64,000 nucleotides of DNA from Paraflavitalea sp. CAU 1676 (GTDB taxonomy: Bacteria; Bacteroidota; Bacteroidia; Chitinophagales; Chitinophagaceae), in the NCBI RefSeq assembly GCF_029223285.1, contig NZ_JARHUJ010000002.1:62001-126000 (forward strand), written 5' to 3'. A program made the translations under genes and the position numbers. Shown piece by piece: positions 63,443-64,000 of the stretch. Position 1 is the first letter of the stretch. Each line of letters begins with the position of its first letter. The notes beneath the pieces were generated by a model. It saw only the letters and a list, made by a program, of their open reading frames with translations, searched no databases and was not told where the DNA came from.

Positions 63443-64000
63443 CTAATGCGTCTTTTTCATCTTACTCTTGAACACTTTCTCGAACTTTTCCAGCTTAGGG
63501 CGGATCACATAGTAACAATAAGGCGCTGAACCATTATTGTTGTAGTAATCCTGGTGGTAGTTCTCGGCCGGGTAAAATTCCGATGCTGCGGTGATCTCCG
63601 TTACCAGCGGTTTATCCCAGGCGCCGCTTTTATCCAGGTCGGCCTTGTATTTTTCGGCCTTGGCCTTTTGCTCGGCATTGTGGTAAAAGATCGCGCTGCG
63701 ATATTGCGTACCTACATCATTACCCTGCCTGTTGAGGGTTGTAGGGTCATGCGTTTGCCAGAAAACTTCCAGCAGTTCATCGAAGGTGAGCTTTGTTGGG
63801 TCGTACACGACTTCCACACACTCGGCATGGCCGGTGGTGCCCTCGCATACTTCTTTATAGGTTGGATTTTTTACTTGTCCGCCGCTGTAGCCGGAGGTTA
63901 CCTTGAGTACCCCATCCAGCTGCTGAAAAATGGCTTCCGTACACCAGAAACAACCGGTTCCAAAGGTGGCGGTATCCGTACGGAAGGTGTTTTCCTCCGG
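63443..64000 (-). CDS. msrA: Peptide methionine-(S)-S-oxide reductase (partial, 5' end outside window)
   Basis: Repairs oxidised methionine in proteins. The open frame reaches the window edge, so the N-terminus is cut; 185 codons are visible. The catalytic motif GCFWC (about residues 15-19 of the visible part), SGYSGG and GHAECVEVVYDPTKLTFDELLEVFWQTHDPTTLNRQGNDVGTQYRSAIFY are all MsrA hallmarks, and the tail ends YVIRPKLEKFEKVFKSKM. Fused or separate MsrB cannot be judged here. A strong terminator follows. Confidence 0.95.
   Translation of the reverse strand, partial: PEENTFRTDTATFGTGCFWCTEAIFQQLDGVLKVTSGYSGGQVKNPTYKEVCEGTTGHAECVEVVYDPTKLTFDELLEVFWQTHDPTTLNRQGNDVGTQYRSAIFYHNAEQKAKAEKYKADLDKSGAWDKPLVTEITAASEFYPAENYHQDYYNNNGSAPYCYYVIRPKLEKFEKVFKSKMKKTH

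Noticed and set aside
1-64000. CRISPR arrays, tRNA/rRNA genes, insertion sequences or prophage
   Set aside because: No regular spaced repeats, tRNA-like cloverleaf, transposase or phage structural gene was recognised anywhere in the window.

Overview
The window reads as an ordinary chromosomal stretch of a Bacteroidota bacterium, most likely of the Chitinophagaceae type. The evidence is a SusC/SusD pair behind an ECF sigma factor and a FecR anti-sigma factor, many lipoproteins and DUF families typical of that phylum (DUF4270, DUF1080, GSCFA, HU-CCDC81), the futalosine menaquinone enzyme MqnE, and repeated promoter -7 boxes of the form TAnnTTTG. No rRNA, tRNA, CRISPR array, transposase or prophage gene was seen.

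Layout. 1-2840 (minus): panC, panD, a flippase-like membrane protein and the start of rfaE2. 2953-7947 (plus): a half-length glycogen synthase-like protein with a DUF4270 lipoprotein, metK, a Nudix hydrolase and an RlmB-type methyltransferase. 8082-13296: a MORN-type protein, HMG-CoA lyase, a GSCFA protein, and a minus-strand pair of sugar-kinase-like phosphotransferase and GH109/Gfo-Idh protein. 13584-21299: a large leucine-rich-repeat/TPR protein, argS, GtrA-like protein, a divergent VOC/AraC pair and a YdeI-type protein. 21300-31429: dnaK, then sigma factor, FecR, STN-SusC and SusD (a cell-surface signalling and uptake unit) and a DUF1624 membrane protein. 31652-40870: an FtsX-type permease, a secreted unknown, DUF1080, a Rieske oxygenase with an APC permease, a cupin, an HU-CCDC81 membrane protein and an FKBP lipoprotein. 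40939-49726: L-serine dehydratase, a methyltransferase, mqnE, a nucleoside transporter, two tandem paralogous surface lipoproteins and thioredoxin. 49880-64000: dnaE, an NlpC/P60 lipoprotein, rhomboid protease, M1 peptidase, an OppA-like lipoprotein, a LytS/LytTR two-component pair, a TlpA-like protein and msrA (cut by the window end).

How it fits together. Most genes are housekeeping (CoA precursors, SAM, tRNA charging, chaperone, replication, menaquinone, redox repair). Accessory functions centre on the envelope: uptake of a glycan or similar polymer sensed through the STN-SusC/FecR/sigma chain, amino-sugar salvage (GH109 plus kinase), peptide handling (M1 peptidase plus OppA-like binding protein) and a putative import-and-oxidise pair (APC permease plus Rieske oxygenase). 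The most unusual observations are the half-length GT5 protein, the composite LRR/TPR protein, a tandem pair of lipoproteins with a CILP/FAM171-like signature, an apparently leaderless mqnE, and several terminator-like hairpins that lie inside a gene or have no gene to terminate.
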